Of a stretch of 6,051 nucleotides of DNA, positions 5,867 to 6,051 are shown piece by piece. Numbering within the stretch: the stretch's first letter is position 1; each line of letters starts with the position of its first letter. The position numbers and the translations under genes were made by a program. The DNA is from Chromatiales bacterium. Its GTDB lineage: Bacteria > Pseudomonadota > Gammaproteobacteria > Chromatiales > Chromatiaceae. The stretch is taken from positions 1-6,051 of the forward strand of contig JANTHH010000168.1 of assembly GCA_024762485.1 (NCBI GenBank), read 5' to 3'. The notes under the pieces were generated by a model, which did no database searches, was not told where the DNA came from, and worked only from the letters and a program-made list of their open reading frames with translations.

Positions 5867-6051
5867 CTAATGGTGGTCGCTAGTAGAAACGGAATTCGGT
5901 GCCGGATTGAGAGACGCAAACTCCGCCCGATGCGCTTGGGGGCTCATGCCCCTGACGCGCTTGAAGGCAGCGCTGAAAGCAAACGGTGTCGCATAGCCGA
6001 CCTTCTCCGCCACCGTCCCCACGGTCTCGTTCGGCTCGCACAACAGGTCTG
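5867..6051 (-). CDS. AraC-family transcriptional regulator, C-terminal end (5' part outside window)
   Basis: Sixty complete codons read on the minus strand from the window edge to TAG at 5869-5867. The sequence TVGTVAEKVGYATPFAFSAA followed by FKRVRGMSPQAHRAEF is the second helix-turn-helix of the AraC/XylS DNA-binding domain (usual form vaxxvGYxSxxxFsraFkrxxGxsPxxyR). After it comes a short polar tail of about 20 residues ending in SDHH. The N-terminal effector or cupin domain lies beyond the window, so the ligand and targets cannot be inferred. It faces the coupled two-gene unit tail to tail, with 80 bases between their stop codons, and no clear terminator hairpin is seen there. Confidence 0.9.
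   Translation of the reverse strand, partial: DLLCEPNETVGTVAEKVGYATPFAFSAAFKRVRGMSPQAHRAEFASLNPAPNSVSTSDHH

Noticed and set aside
5602..5919. Minus-strand open frame covering the small gene and the end of the AraC-family gene
   Set aside because: It lies opposite the coupled small gene and out of frame with the clear AraC-type helix-turn-helix, so it is a shadow.

Overview
This is a GC-rich accessory region from a proteobacterium, most likely a gammaproteobacterium. The lineage is inferred from the high GC content, from an AraC-family end and a UvrD-like helicase end of the kind common in pseudomonads and xanthomonads, and from a C-run/G-run palindrome at 178-201 of a type common between genes in those groups. 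No ribosomal or other lineage marker is present, so the genus stays open.

Layout: (1) 1-131 is the 3' end of a UvrD/Rep-type helicase gene, followed by the palindrome and about 370 bases without a convincing gene. (2) 570-2639, minus strand, encodes a 689-residue exported protein with a signal peptide, a MACPF-like (perforin-type) central region, a helical middle and a C-terminal jacalin-like lectin domain. (3) 2640-3439 is a genomic scar. It holds the promoter side of that gene, a 41-codon N-terminal stub of an IS5-like transposase (2914-3039), and a decayed second copy of the helicase 3' end (3092-3439) with an in-frame stop and damaged motifs. (4) 3718-5577, plus strand, encodes a 619-residue protein of no family I can name, with no signal peptide, a glycine-rich turn between two long Ser/Glu/Ala-rich helical arms, and a helical C-terminus. 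(5) 5574-5786 encodes a 70-residue acidic protein, translationally coupled to it by an ATGA overlap. (6) 5867-6051, minus strand, is the C-terminal helix-turn-helix end of an AraC-family regulator that continues past the window edge.

Interpretation: the MACPF-like/lectin gene and the two-gene unit point away from each other, and the helicase 3' end occurs on both sides of the MACPF-like gene. This fits a cargo module acquired next to a helicase gene, with a transposase relic in the scar. The exported protein looks like a lectin-guided pore former. Whether the 619- and 70-residue proteins work with it is a hypothesis drawn from position and from a shared low-complexity architecture; the sequence does not prove it.
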